The notes: generated from the letters alone by a model not told the origin. A stretch of DNA of 64,000 nucleotides from Hymenobacter arizonensis (GCF_900115775.1 NZ_FOXS01000010.1:62001-126000), one strand, 5' to 3'. Shown: positions 25,178 through 33,393, counted from the stretch's first letter. Translations and numbers: made by a program.

Positions 25178-25252
25178 GGGGGGGTCTTAGAAAGCCAAAA
25201 TTAGGCTTGCGTGGCAACAGTAAGACTTAAGTTAGCGATATCTGAAACTAGA

Positions 25253-25303
25253 CCTTCCTTTCAATGAACGGAGCGCGTTCACGGCACGACCGTTAAAGTA
25301 GAC
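25253..25303 (+). repeat. array repeat, long form
   Basis: CTTTCAATGAACGGAGCG, CGTTCACGGCACGACCG, then TTAAAGTAGAC. TGAACG and CGTTCA are perfectly complementary across five bases. Confidence 0.8.
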
Positions 25304-25350
25304 AGAGTACTTTGCATACAACACTCGCTCCGTACCTCTTCACCCTACCC

Positions 25351-26049
25351 ATGCGCCCTCTTTTAACCGCCCTGCTGCTCCTTACGGCTTGTGCGGCAGT
25401 GCGGGCGCAGGAATTCGATTCCGCTGCAGACAAGGCCGCATTGCTACGCGAAGTGGAGATCCTAAAACAAGGCGTAGCCCAACGGAAGCCGGGCGAAGCG
25501 GATACCGCCTTCTTGCAGCGCTTGTTTCCGGCTTCGTTTGAGCACGAGAAAGCCATTCGCTACGCCTGGCGGCCGAGTGCGCACGGCCCCCAATTGTTTT
25601 TCTCCCGTGCGCAGCGCGACGAATTACACACCGAGGGGGAAGGGACCGAGCTTTTCGTGCTCGACCCCTTTCAGCCCGGCCGGTACGCCGTGCAGGTGCT
25701 GTTTCTGGAACCCATTGGGGACATTACCAACCTGGCGGCGTTCTTTTTTGCCGACGTAAACCAGGACGGACAAAAAGAATTGCTGGCGTTGGTGTACGCC
25801 GAGGTGCAGCGGGTGGTCCTACTAAACGTCGGGCCCGGCAAGAAGGAGCGGGCCGTGGGCCGCTTCTCCCACTGGCAAACGCAGGTATTCCGCTACCGCG
25901 GGCGGAACGCGGCGGGCCTGCCCCGCTATGAGCCGGATCAAACTTCCCGGCCATACCTCAACGGGTTACGCTCAGCGGCGGCGGTACGGCAGGCCCTGGC
26001 GCAGCATCAGCAGCAGCCCAAGCGGCCCCCAGGCAAAGCAGTCAAATAG
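25351..26049 (+). CDS. secreted hypothetical protein with FG-GAP-like motif
   Basis: A 232-residue protein; ATG 25351 opens a signal peptide (LLTALLLLTACAAVRAQ). The centre carries FFADVNQDGQKELLALVY, a calcium-loop-like FG-GAP/VCBS motif also seen in the lipoprotein at 59265. A basic proline/glutamine-rich tail ends it. Function unknown. Confidence 0.6.
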   Translation: MRPLLTALLLLTACAAVRAQEFDSAADKAALLREVEILKQGVAQRKPGEADTAFLQRLFPASFEHEKAIRYAWRPSAHGPQLFFSRAQRDELHTEGEGTELFVLDPFQPGRYAVQVLFLEPIGDITNLAAFFFADVNQDGQKELLALVYAEVQRVVLLNVGPGKKERAVGRFSHWQTQVFRYRGRNAAGLPRYEPDQTSRPYLNGLRSAAAVRQALAQHQQQPKRPPGKAVK

Positions 26050-26052
26050 GAG

Positions 26053-26089
26053 TAATGGCTCCGTTTACAGCACTACCGTTTCTCTAAAC
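26053..26089 (+). repeat. array repeat, short form
   Basis: TAATGGCTCCGTTTACAGC, then ACTACCGTTTCTCTAAAC. Confidence 0.7.
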
Positions 26090-26099
26090 CGGCTTCGTA

Positions 26100-26480
26100 C
26101 TAGCTTCCGCCTTGCTGTTTATTTTCTGGAAATGTTATTGGAAGAGTACGGATTAGATTCACCAAAACAATCCCGAGGGGCAGGCAATAAAACGAGGATG
26201 CTAACCAGCCGTACTCCCTATAGCCATAGTCCGCTTCTAGCCAGTCGCCGCTGCCCAACCAAATCGTCAGCAAGCCTAGTCCCAAAGCCACTAGCTTGGC
26301 CGTCCCCCCTGATGTTGGTCGCGATAGATAAAAAACAGGAATGAGTAGTACCAGCACCAACGCGACTATAAAGAGCAAGCCAGCGAGTCTAAGCACAAAG
26401 GTTTCATCAAGCAGCAGGGTTGATAGCGGTGGTGTACTGGTTGGTGCGGAGTCCACAAGTGTTGCCGGTAAACTAATCAA
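26100..26480 (-). CDS. membrane protein, unknown function
   Basis: A frame of up to 126 residues opened by TTG; no early ATG is available. Three or four spans are visible: LAGLLFIVALVLVLLIPVF, KLVALGLGLLTIWLG and SSFYCLPLGIVLVNLI. The minus-strand stop lies just beyond the repeat at 26053. Start uncertain. Confidence 0.5.
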   Translation of the reverse strand: MISLPATLVDSAPTSTPPLSTLLLDETFVLRLAGLLFIVALVLVLLIPVFYLSRPTSGGTAKLVALGLGLLTIWLGSGDWLEADYGYREYGWLASSFYCLPLGIVLVNLIRTLPITFPENKQQGGS

Positions 26481-26493
26481 ACTCCAATACTAA

Positions 26494-26543
26494 GGCTCCT
26501 ATTTCTAACCGAGCGCGTTTACGGCAATACCGTTTGGCTAAAC
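26494..26543 (+). repeat. array repeat, long form
   Basis: GGCTCCTATTTCTAACCG, AGCGCGTTTACGGCAATACC, then GTTTGGCTAAAC, followed by TTTTGCGTT. Confidence 0.85.
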
Positions 26544-26595
26544 TTTTGCGTTGTATAAGTTCAACAACTTGGCCAGCGCTTTGCCATCCCTCTGT

Positions 26596-27117
26596 ATGAA
26601 CCGGAAATATGCATGTTACGCTGGACTGTTGGTGGCGCTGCTAGGAAGCAACGCCTTGGCCCAAACCCGCCCTAAAAAACGCGCCAGCAAGACGGTGGCA
26701 GTACCAGAGTCAGTACCGGAAAGGCGGCAGACTTACACAGCGCAGGAATACGGGATTGACCCGTCGACTCCCATACTTCCCATCGAAGAACCGATTGACC
26801 AAAATCGCGTCTATACCTACGTAGAACAAATGCCGACGCTGAACGGCCAAAACGCGTTCACGGCCAGCATTGCGGCCATCCATCGGTCCTTGGTCGTGCC
26901 ACCAGCCGCCCCAGACGGCCGCGTGTACGTGTCGTTTGAGGTGGATAAAGAAGGGCGTGTCTGCCACCCGCGAATTGAGAAGGGGCTGCGGGCCGACGTG
27001 GATTCGGCCATAATCGCCGCAACGCGGCAGCTCCCGCCCTTCGTACCCGGCCAGCAAGCGGGGCGGGCCGTGGCCGTGAGCATAGTTGTACCCGTGACCA
27101 TTTCAGTGAAGAAGTAG
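26596..27117 (+). CDS. secreted TonB-C-like protein with MNRNYA-type signal module
   Basis: A 173-residue paralogue of 23972: signal peptide MNRKYACYAGLLVALLGS cleaved after ALAQ, short basic linker, then VYTYVEQMPTLNGQ, HRSLVVPPAAPDGRVYVSFE, VDKEGRVCHPRIEKG and TRQLPPFVPGQQAGRA. The segment from the cleavage site on is nearly repeated inside the chimeric gene at 39983. Likely periplasmic; partner unknown. Confidence 0.75.
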   Translation: MNRKYACYAGLLVALLGSNALAQTRPKKRASKTVAVPESVPERRQTYTAQEYGIDPSTPILPIEEPIDQNRVYTYVEQMPTLNGQNAFTASIAAIHRSLVVPPAAPDGRVYVSFEVDKEGRVCHPRIEKGLRADVDSAIIAATRQLPPFVPGQQAGRAVAVSIVVPVTISVKK

Positions 27118-27163
27118 CCGTAACCTGCTCTTCTGAGCCTAGTTCGGATGGTTTTTATTAATT

Positions 27164-27214
27164 CGCTCGTTTTATTGAACGGAGTGCGTTCGAGGCACCA
27201 CCGTTCAAAGGAAC
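27164..27214 (+). repeat. array repeat, long form
   Basis: CGCTCGTTTTATTGAACGG, AGTGCGTTCGAGGCACCACC, then GTTCAAAGGAAC. Proximal-box stem CGCTCGTTT / GAACGGAG is well formed. Confidence 0.85.
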
Positions 27215-27334
27215 GGGCAACGGACCGTGGTGTAGGCCCGAGTAGACAATGGGATTTCCGGGTTTGCGGGCGGGCAGAAGGGGCAGAAGCCAGCGGCGCA
27301 TTCCGGGAAGCGAGGTCTTAGAGTCTTTGAACTA

Positions 27335-27368
27335 ACTTTGCAACTCAAAGTTCTTTATATTACCTTTG
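27335..27368 (+). promoter_or_regulatory. Bacteroidota promoter with ACTTTG-N5-CAAAGT operator
   Basis: A perfect inverted repeat, ACTTTG CAACT CAAAGT (27335-27351), overlaps the -33 element TTTG. It is followed by TTCTTTATAT and the -7 element TACCTTTG (27361-27368). The same arrangement lies at 31950-31983 upstream of the paralogous cluster. It should drive 27396-28512, with a repressor or activator bound over the -33 box. Confidence 0.75.
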
Positions 27369-27395
27369 GTCGGCCCCACCGTTTCCGGCCTGCCC

Positions 27396-27722
27396 ATGCC
27401 CCGTCCCCCGTTCCGCACCGTTCTCTACGCGTGGGTGCTGCCCCCGGTCGTCCTGCTCAGTGCCCGCTACTACTGGCAGGTCTTCGGGTTCTTCGACCAC
27501 CGCGTCAGCCCCTTTCCCAGTCCCCTGTTCCAGCTCTGTTTCGCCGCGTGGACCCTCGCCGTGGGCGTGGGGTGCTGGCGGGGGGCGCGCTGGGCCCGCG
27601 GGCAGCGGGGGTTCGCTGCGCGGTGGCTGGTCTCGTTGGCGTACCTCGCCGCGGCGCTGGTCCACGGCGGGTGGCTGGTGTTGCTTGGCGCGTTCAGTGA
27701 CGGCGGGTCGCTTAAAACCTGA
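27396..27722 (+). CDS. small membrane protein, family A, first of three
   Basis: A 108-residue protein; ATG 27396 lies 28 bp after the -7 element. Three spans: FRTVLYAWVLPPVVLLSARY, LFQLCFAAWTLAVGVGCW and WLVSLAYLAAALVHGGWLVL. The opening MPRPPFR...YAWVLPPVVLL and FDHRVSPFPSPLFQLCF recur almost unchanged at 32009 and more loosely at 27812, so these belong to one expanded family. Function unknown. Confidence 0.7.
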   Translation: MPRPPFRTVLYAWVLPPVVLLSARYYWQVFGFFDHRVSPFPSPLFQLCFAAWTLAVGVGCWRGARWARGQRGFAARWLVSLAYLAAALVHGGWLVLLGAFSDGGSLKT

Positions 27723-27811
27723 TGCCCGTCGGGCCCTCCCGCCGGGGCGCGGGTGCCGGCGCCGCGCGCATCTCCCTGAACCGTCACCCTTCCACCCCAA
27801 CCGTGCTCCCG
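27721..27811 (+). repeat. conserved leader between family A genes, copy 1
   Basis: Begins GATGCCCGTCGG..CCCTCCCGCC and ends CCTGAACCGTCACCC before AACCGTGCTCCCGATG. Related stretches lie at 32338-32428 and 34077-34153. CTGAACC suggests a worn repeat end. Confidence 0.55.
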
Positions 27812-28126
27812 ATGACCACCCCTGCCTTTAAGCTCACTTTTTACACCTGGGTGCTGCCCCCGGTCCTGGCGGTGAGTTTTCGGTATTTCTGGTCGATTTT
27901 TGACTTCGTGAATGTGCACCTCGGCCGGTTTCCAAGCCCTACCTTTTGGTTGTGCTTTGGGTTGTGGAACGCCGCCGGACTGTTCGGCTGCGTCAAGGGA
28001 GCCGCCGCCGCCCGAAGAAACAGAAATTGGCCGCTGCGCTTGGTGTATGTCCTATTGTTCGTGGTGTGCATCGGATTCCTCATCACCCTCTGGGGCGTGA
28101 TGGGCGCGGGCGCGCCGAAGACCTAG
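27812..28126 (+). CDS. small membrane protein, family A, second of three
   Basis: A 104-residue protein with spans near 10-28, 45-65 and 75-97. It shares FYTWVLPPVLAVSFRYFW and the FPSPTFWLCFG block with the preceding gene, and like it ends GAPKT/SLKT. Probably co-transcribed from the promoter at 27335. Confidence 0.65.
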   Translation: MTTPAFKLTFYTWVLPPVLAVSFRYFWSIFDFVNVHLGRFPSPTFWLCFGLWNAAGLFGCVKGAAAARRNRNWPLRLVYVLLFVVCIGFLITLWGVMGAGAPKT

Positions 28127-28191
28127 CGGCCGGCACGCATTCATGCCCCAACTTCTGACTCAACCCGCAGCCCCCTTTACATACCGCCCCC

Positions 28192-28512
28192 ATGCCTCCC
28201 TTCCCTCGCCTCGTGACCTTTTACCGGTACGTGTTGCCAGTCGCGCTGGTACTGCAGTTTGTGGGCTACCCCAGCTTCGTCGATTGGGTGGCTGCAGCCA
28301 GCGGCCAAAACAACCAAGGGAGAGGGGTAAGCATTTTAATTGCTTGGTGCATCCTGCTCGGGGTACTCTGTTTTAGGACCGCGCGGTGGGCGCAAAAAAA
28401 TCATCCCGGTTTGGCCGAGCGGTACTGGATTCTGCTGGGCCTGATGGTTGTGGCCACGGCAATCAACATTTTCGGACTACTTCTTTGGAATTCCGAGTCT
28501 ATTAAAGTTTAA
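28192..28512 (+). CDS. small membrane protein, family A-like, third of three
   Basis: A 106-residue protein with spans near 8-28, 45-62 and 78-98. The start (PFPRLVTFYRYVLPVALVLQ) is a more distant relative of the two genes before it. Its TAA is followed within a few bases by an array repeat, which closes the three-gene unit. Confidence 0.6.
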   Translation: MPPFPRLVTFYRYVLPVALVLQFVGYPSFVDWVAAASGQNNQGRGVSILIAWCILLGVLCFRTARWAQKNHPGLAERYWILLGLMVVATAINIFGLLLWNSESIKV

Positions 28513-28516
28513 TCAT

Positions 28517-28552
28517 TACGCGCCTTTTACTTTTCGGACCCTTTTCTTGAAC
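28517..28552 (+). repeat. array repeat, short form
   Basis: TACGCGCCTTTTACTTTTCGG then ACCCTTTTCTTGAAC. Confidence 0.8.
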
Positions 28553-28614
28553 TGGTATCTCCATTAAATGGATGCGACTTAGCGACAACAAAGCAAACGT
28601 AACCAGTAGCTTAT

Positions 28615-29004
28615 ATGATCATTATACTTATCATCATTTTTTTGCTGGGTGCGTTCACTCTCGTCATTTGCCTGGTATACAAATGGGTCCAGCCACTACG
28701 CTACCGTGCGGCAATAAGAACGTGGCTGGTTGTTTTTTACGGAGAGATATTTTTCCTGCTTCTCGTGCCACCACATACAGCACACCTGCCGGGCCTACCC
28801 TCGCTCTATAAAGACGGCGGCGTTGTGTATCTTATGATATTCACTACTGACGGAAATAACCTTATTCCAGGCCTTTTGCGCGGAAAGAGACTTGAGGAAT
28901 TACTGCTGCTGCTACTGCCCCTGGCACCTGCCTTGGTCGTTTTTGGCCTCGACTACCGCCGCAACCGCCGCGCCGGTAAACGCCCGGGGCTGCAAGCGCC
29001 CTAG
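28615..29004 (+). CDS. membrane protein, unknown function, AT-richer
   Basis: A 129-residue protein with a strong N-terminal span (MIIILIIIFLLGAFTLVICL), two more near 33-50 and 100-118, and a basic tail (DYRRNRRAGKRPG). Base composition is visibly less GC-rich than the adjoining genes. No family recognised. Confidence 0.6.
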   Translation: MIIILIIIFLLGAFTLVICLVYKWVQPLRYRAAIRTWLVVFYGEIFFLLLVPPHTAHLPGLPSLYKDGGVVYLMIFTTDGNNLIPGLLRGKRLEELLLLLLPLAPALVVFGLDYRRNRRAGKRPGLQAP

Positions 29005-29066
29005 CAGTTCTCTCAGGAGGGCCAATGTTATTGATGCCACCCTCGCGTAGCTGAAGAATATTTCTA

Positions 29067-29119
29067 AACGCTCCTTTGACTGAACGAAGCGCGGTCAAGG
29101 CACCGCCATCCAGGTGAAC
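29067..29119 (+). repeat. array repeat, long form
   Basis: AACGCTCCTTTGACTGAACG, AAGCGCGGTCAAGGCACCGCC, then ATCCAGGTGAAC. TGAACG faces CGGTCA, a partly compensated change. Confidence 0.8.
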
Positions 29120-29165
29120 CCTTCAGGGCAGCGCGTCACCTTTATTGAACGGTAGATTTCGTATC

Positions 29166-29330
29166 CTATTTGCCAAACACGCGCTGCCAGAACCCCTTGC
29201 GGGCGGGCTCGGCCATGCGGGCGGCGATGCCTTCGACTAGCTGGGGCAACTGCTCTACCTGCACCTGCAGTCGCGGGGGCTGGCCGGGGCGGTGGTCGGC
29301 TCCCTGGGCGGCTAGCTGTATTTTGGGCAT
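29166..29330 (-). CDS. small basic/amphipathic protein of 54 residues
   Basis: The frame gives MPKIQLAAQGADHRPGQPPR, then LQVQVEQLPQLVEGIAARMA and EPARKGFWQRVFGK. There is no signal; the C-terminal helix is amphipathic. It lies right after a repeat on the opposite strand. Coding is judged from the clean start-to-stop frame and plausible composition only. Confidence 0.4.
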   Translation of the reverse strand: MPKIQLAAQGADHRPGQPPRLQVQVEQLPQLVEGIAARMAEPARKGFWQRVFGK

Positions 29331-29402
29331 GGGTGGCCAACGAACTTTGGCGGAACGGAACTTCCGGGCTTAATTTTCCTCGAACAACCTATTCGTGGCT
29401 CG

Positions 29403-30089
29403 ATGTACCGGTCTTTCCTGTTCTTTGTTTTCCTGATCCGCTTCGCGTTGACTGGCTCCGCCCAAACAGCACCGGCGGCGTCCGCCCCGCGTTTCTACCT
29501 GGGAATAGGCGCTTCGGCCCTGAGTTATTCGCCGGCGAGTTCCTACAACGGCTTCCGCCGTCCGGGGCCCGCGCTCGTCGCCGGCACCCAGCTGACGCCC
29601 CGGTGGGCGCTCCAAGCAGGAGCCGCGCTTAATTGGCGTCGGGAGGGCGCTTCGCACTCCTACCGGCCCTCGCCCAGCCAAGACCCGACCGTGTACGAGT
29701 ACCGCGTCCGCAGCACGACGCTCACGGTGCCCCTGCTGGCGCGGCATACCTTTACGGACCCGGCCGGCACGAACCCAATTGGGCCGTTCCGGGCCGACCT
29801 GCTCGGGGGCGTTACCCTCCTGCACACCGCCACGCATTTCACTTCTTCCTCGACGGCGGCGGGCCAAGCCCCTTTCTTGGCGGACGAACGGTACACCGTT
29901 ACCCGGGGCAGTGTTTCGCTGGGCCTGGGCGCCCGGTACGCGCTGTTGCCCCGGTTGGAGGTAACGGCGGATGGTTTGGCCAACGTCGCTGTTACCAATT
30001 CCTTCTACGGGACCAGTGACCGGTTCTTCTTAAACCTGGGCGGGGGGGTCCGGTACTATCTCGGTCAGGGAGGGACTGGTAAAATATAA
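29403..30089 (+). CDS. outer-membrane beta-barrel protein
   Basis: A 228-residue protein with a signal peptide (FLFFVFLIRFALTGSAQ). Alternating strands follow, such as RFYLGIGASALSYSP, WALQAGAALNWRREG, VRSTTLTVPLLARHTF, RGSVSLGLGARYALL and FFLNLGGGVRYYLGQ. This is the pattern of PorT/OmpW-type eight- to ten-stranded barrels in Bacteroidota. It is expected in the outer membrane; substrate unknown. Confidence 0.75.
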   Translation: MYRSFLFFVFLIRFALTGSAQTAPAASAPRFYLGIGASALSYSPASSYNGFRRPGPALVAGTQLTPRWALQAGAALNWRREGASHSYRPSPSQDPTVYEYRVRSTTLTVPLLARHTFTDPAGTNPIGPFRADLLGGVTLLHTATHFTSSSTAAGQAPFLADERYTVTRGSVSLGLGARYALLPRLEVTADGLANVAVTNSFYGTSDRFFLNLGGGVRYYLGQGGTGKI

Positions 30090-30274
30090 ATTTGGGGGTA
30101 GTGGCGGGCGGCTTTGCTTCCCGTTGGTTCCTGAAAAGTCGCTTAACATAAAAACGGCGCTCGGACAAACCTTAAAAAAGTGGTGATTCTCGTTCACTCG
30201 GCTGCTGCGCTGGCTTTGGTATTTTGCGTAGCTTCGCGCCAGCTGCTTCTGTAACCAATTCGTCGTGCTCGCGA

Positions 30275-31009
30275 ATGATGATTTCTGCGCCGGACACCCC
30301 CCATGGGGCCGCTTATGTACACTTTTGGCAGCTTTTTGCCGGACGCCCGCTGAATCTTGCGCGCCTACGGGAAGCGTTTGCCTCGATGGGAGAGCTGGCG
30401 GTTCAAGAAGAGCCCAACACGCCTTGGCCGACCACCATAATCGCGGGCAATGGCGAGCGGATTCCGTTCACTGTCGAGTCCCTACTCGCTTATTTCGCTC
30501 GGGACAGTGGGTCTGCCCGTAGATCGGCTGTGTCCGATAGTACGATTCAGGAATTATTGCCACGCTGGACCAACGCCACCATCAAAGAAATAGCAGGCTG
30601 GCAAGGCGCTGGGTTTCAGTTACGCCTGGCTAAAAGAATCCGCTTAGCGTCTAAAAGCACCCACACTCAGGACGGCAGTTTAGGGGTGTCCTGTACGTGG
30701 CAACTGCTACAGGAACAACAGCTGGTGTGCTCGTCAAGCGATACGGATTTGCACATCGCCGAATCACTGCCCGCCCTACAAGGCAAAAAGCTCCTTGACA
30801 GTCAATTATCCTCCGGGGGGAAGCTGTCCCTAAACTTGCAGGCGGGTTTTTATTTAGCGATACAGCCTGATAACCTAGGACTCTATTCCGACTATTTCCT
30901 TGACTTCGGTTGGGATGACCAAAGCCCGCGGTCCTACAATTTCTTTAGAGGCGCTTTCGTCGCGTCTAAACAGGACGATGGGGAGCAAGATACCCTAGAT
31001 AATTCTTAA
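30275..31009 (+). CDS. soluble hypothetical protein
   Basis: A 244-residue protein; ATG 30275 is preferred to a TTG at 30224. There is no signal or span. The first half is helical (LARLREAFASMGELAVQEE), the second rich in strands (KLSLNLQAGFYLAIQPD, DYFLDFGWDDQSPRSYNF). Family not recognised. Confidence 0.55.
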   Translation: MMISAPDTPHGAAYVHFWQLFAGRPLNLARLREAFASMGELAVQEEPNTPWPTTIIAGNGERIPFTVESLLAYFARDSGSARRSAVSDSTIQELLPRWTNATIKEIAGWQGAGFQLRLAKRIRLASKSTHTQDGSLGVSCTWQLLQEQQLVCSSSDTDLHIAESLPALQGKKLLDSQLSSGGKLSLNLQAGFYLAIQPDNLGLYSDYFLDFGWDDQSPRSYNFFRGAFVASKQDDGEQDTLDNS

Positions 31010-31033
31010 AAGCACAGTCTTTTACCTACTGCA

Positions 31034-31052
31034 AATCACCATTTTCTTGAAC
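31034..31052 (+). repeat. array repeat, distal box
   Basis: AATCACCATTTTCTTGAAC. The minus-strand gene at 31055 stops immediately beyond it. Confidence 0.7.
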
Positions 31053-31054
31053 GC

Positions 31055-31681
31055 TTAGTATAAATCAATGTCGCGTTCGAGTGAGTACGAGCGCGACTGC
31101 TGTTGAGCCGCTTCTTCGTCTTGCCTCGCGCGCCAGCGGCGCGGGTGCAGGCGGCGGCGGTGGACGTGCCCGGCGGCATCCACCCAGCGCGCGGTGCCGG
31201 GCACGAGCGCGAAGTCAAACACCCGGGTCCCGTCCGTGGGGGCGTGCCGGTAGGCCTCGTTCCGCTCGGCCACCAGGAAGCGCGTGCCCGCGGCCAAGCG
31301 CACGGTTACGGCCACGGAGTCCCCGGGGATCGGCGCCACGTGCGCGCGCACCGTGTCCCGCCAGCCCGCCCACAGCGTGTCCCGGCCGCGCGGCACCAGG
31401 CGGGGGCGGAAGGTGGCTTCGGGCTCGACCACGTCCGCCTCGTACCCTTGCGCCGGCCACGGACCGCAGGGCCGGGGCGCGCACGCCAGGTGCCAGGAGA
31501 GCCGCACCTCGGCCCCCGTGCGGTTGCGCACGTACACCCGGCGGCTGTTTTCCCATTCGGGCGCACAGGCGGACAGGGCGCTGGCCAGCCCGAGGAGCCC
31601 GGTCAGCGCTCGCGCCCGTCCGTACCACGCGCAACCCGTCGGGCGCATGGCGCCCCGGCGGTTGTTTCGATTCCATCGCAT
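31055..31681 (-). CDS. predicted lipoprotein, unknown function
   Basis: A 208-residue frame; starting instead at 31648 (MRPTGCAW) leaves a cleaner signal with lipobox LSAC. The mature part opens VYVRNRTGAEVRLSWHLAC and has DTLWAGWRDTVRAHV and VAVTVRLAAGTRFLV, a beta-rich domain like that at 12618. The tail is arginine/glutamine-rich. Very GC-rich. Confidence 0.6.
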   Translation of the reverse strand: MRWNRNNRRGAMRPTGCAWYGRARALTGLLGLASALSACAPEWENSRRVYVRNRTGAEVRLSWHLACAPRPCGPWPAQGYEADVVEPEATFRPRLVPRGRDTLWAGWRDTVRAHVAPIPGDSVAVTVRLAAGTRFLVAERNEAYRHAPTDGTRVFDFALVPGTARWVDAAGHVHRRRLHPRRWRARQDEEAAQQQSRSYSLERDIDLY

Positions 31682-31813
31682 CGGCGGTTGATGCCGAAAC
31701 GGGGAAAAGGTCACCCCGGCCACCCCGCCGCGAACTGCACGTGACCGAACCCGAGGGAGACAGGCCGCGCAGTGGCTCCCCAAGGGCAACCATGGCAAAG
31801 CGCGATGATCCTC

Positions 31814-31842
31814 ATTCTGCTGTTCGAACCCTTTCGCTGAAG
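31814..31842 (+). repeat. array repeat, short form
   Basis: ATTCTGCTGTTCGAACCC then TTTCGCTGAAG. Confidence 0.65.
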
Positions 31843-31949
31843 AGGCAACGGGCCATCTAGCGGGTCTTCTTACGTAACGGGACTACCGGTTTGAGGGCAG
31901 GAAGAAGAAGCGAAAGCGGAGAAGTGCCTGCGTGTAAGCGATTAAGTAC

Positions 31950-31983
31950 ACTTTGTAATGCAAAGTTCTTTCTTATACCTTTG
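31950..31983 (+). promoter_or_regulatory. Bacteroidota promoter with ACTTTG-N5-CAAAGT operator
   Basis: ACTTTG TAATG CAAAGT (31950-31966) overlaps the -33 TTTG, and TACCTTTG (31976-31983) is the -7 element. It matches the site at 27335 in palindrome, spacing and downstream TTCTTT, although the central five bases differ. It should drive 32009-34473. Confidence 0.75.
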
Positions 31984-32008
31984 CACGAGTAACCCCTCCC
32001 GCCTGCCC

Positions 32009-32338
32009 ATGCCCCGTCCCCCGTTCCGTGCCGTTTTCTACGCGGGGGTATTGCCCCCGGTCCTCTTGCTTAATGCCCGCTACTTCATGCAGATTTTCGG
32101 GCTCTTCGACCACCGCGTCAGCCCCTTTCCCCGTCCCCTCTTCCAGCTGTGTTTCGCCGCGTGGACCCTCGCCGTGGGCGTGGGGTGCTGGCGGGGGGTG
32201 CGGTGGGCCCGACGCCAGCGACGTTTCGGCGTGCGGTGGCTGGTCGCGCTGGCGTACCTCGCCGCGGCCCTGGGCCACGGCGGCTGGCTGCTGCTGCTCG
32301 GCGCGCTCAGCGACGGCGGCGGGTCGCCCAAGACCTGA
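32009..32338 (+). CDS. small membrane protein, family A
   Basis: A 109-residue near-twin of 27396: MPRPPFRAVFYAGVLPPVLL, FDHRVSPFPRPLFQLCFAAW and a C-terminal GGGSPKT. Three membrane spans. First gene of a five-gene run under the promoter at 31950. Confidence 0.7.
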   Translation: MPRPPFRAVFYAGVLPPVLLLNARYFMQIFGLFDHRVSPFPRPLFQLCFAAWTLAVGVGCWRGVRWARRQRRFGVRWLVALAYLAAALGHGGWLLLLGALSDGGGSPKT

Positions 32339-32428
32339 TGCCCGTCGGCGCCCTCCCGCCGAAGGCTTTAGGGGCCGCCGGCTGAATCCTCCTGAACCGT
32401 CACCCGCTCCAACCCCATCGTGCTCTTC
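32338..32428 (+). repeat. conserved leader between family A genes, copy 2
   Basis: GATGCCCGTCGGCGCCCTCC at the left, CTCCTGAACCGTCACCCG and CCCCATCGTGCTCTTCATG at the right; counterpart of 27721-27811. Confidence 0.55.
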
Positions 32429-32749
32429 ATGACCACCGCGCCCGTCAAACATCCTTTTCACACCCGGGTCCTGCCCCCGGTCGTGCTGCTGAGCCAGGCG
32501 TGCCTGATTCACTGCGTTGTCTTTGGCAATCAATACCTTACTTTCGGCACCCGGCCGTTCGGGCTGGTCTTTCTCTCCGTGAATGTGGCGGGGCTGGTGC
32601 TCGGTTGCCGGGGCTATCGGCACGCCCGGCCCCATCCTTTTTTGTCCGGGGTCTATCAACTGTTCATCGGCATCGCCGTGATCCTGCTGGCGCTGGGGGC
32701 CGTGGCGTATGTCGCCTTCAGCGGCCTGTCGGGCCTGCGGGTCAATTAG
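32429..32749 (+). CDS. small membrane protein, family A-like
   Basis: A 106-residue protein starting MTTAPVKHPFHTRVLPPVVLL, like MTTPAFK..YTWVLPPVLA at 27812. Spans near 13-33, 45-62 and 75-98. The block LVLGCRGYRHARPHPFLSGV recurs in the gene at 34168 (VFCVRGYPRVRHHPYVRAV). Confidence 0.65.
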   Translation: MTTAPVKHPFHTRVLPPVVLLSQACLIHCVVFGNQYLTFGTRPFGLVFLSVNVAGLVLGCRGYRHARPHPFLSGVYQLFIGIAVILLALGAVAYVAFSGLSGLRVN

Positions 32750-32894
32750 CCTTCCGCAGCGAACCAGGGGTCGGCCGGTTCGCTTCGTGACCGGACCCGT
32801 GCCCCTTTCCGGCACCGCCGTTTCATTCACTTACCCGGCTCCCTCCCAGTGGGCTGCCGGTTGGCCGTTCCCCCTTCCCTCACCTCATGGCTGT

Positions 32895-33332
32895 ATGCGT
32901 GTATTGCCCCGTCTTTTGGCCCTGACCAGTGGCCTGGAGCTGCTGGCCCCGTCGGAGGCGGCCGCCGTTCCCCATTTTGACCTCACGCCCTCGCTCACCG
33001 AAGGCGTAGCGGTGCTGCTGGCCCTGGCCCTGTTCTTCGTCGGCATCCCCGCGGGGCTGTGCGGGGTGGCCTGGCGGATGGCCTTGGCGCCGCAACGAGC
33101 CAGCCGCCCGGCCTGTTTGTGGACCCTGTACGCGACGTGCTGGCTGTGGCTCGGCACGTTGACGGGTGCCGGAACGGTCCTGGCACCGGTGCCCGTGGCG
33201 TTGAGCGCCAAAGTGGTCGTCGCGGCGCTGCTCGCGGTGGGCACCGCCGGCACCTACGCCTTTTTTGCTTTTCGGGCGGAGCGAGCCCCGCGGGGACGGG
33301 TTGCTTCGCTGCTTGAATCACCGGTTGGTTGA
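32895..33332 (+). CDS. membrane protein with signal peptide
   Basis: A 145-residue protein; ATG 32895 opens a signal (LPRLLALTSGLELLAPSEAAA). Then spans near 40-60, 70-92 and 95-122. Overall plan resembles the minus-strand gene at 10853. Family not recognised. Confidence 0.6.
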   Translation: MRVLPRLLALTSGLELLAPSEAAAVPHFDLTPSLTEGVAVLLALALFFVGIPAGLCGVAWRMALAPQRASRPACLWTLYATCWLWLGTLTGAGTVLAPVPVALSAKVVVAALLAVGTAGTYAFFAFRAERAPRGRVASLLESPVG

Positions 33333-33393
33333 CTACTCGTTTGTTCTCATCAGGGGGCTTGGTGAAGCATCTTCTCTGACGTCCCTCCCATCA

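Noticed and set aside
31081..31860. 259-codon plus-strand frame
   Set aside because: Antisense to the lipoprotein at 31055, which has a lipobox and a paralogue-like domain; the plus frame is arginine/proline/serine-rich filler.
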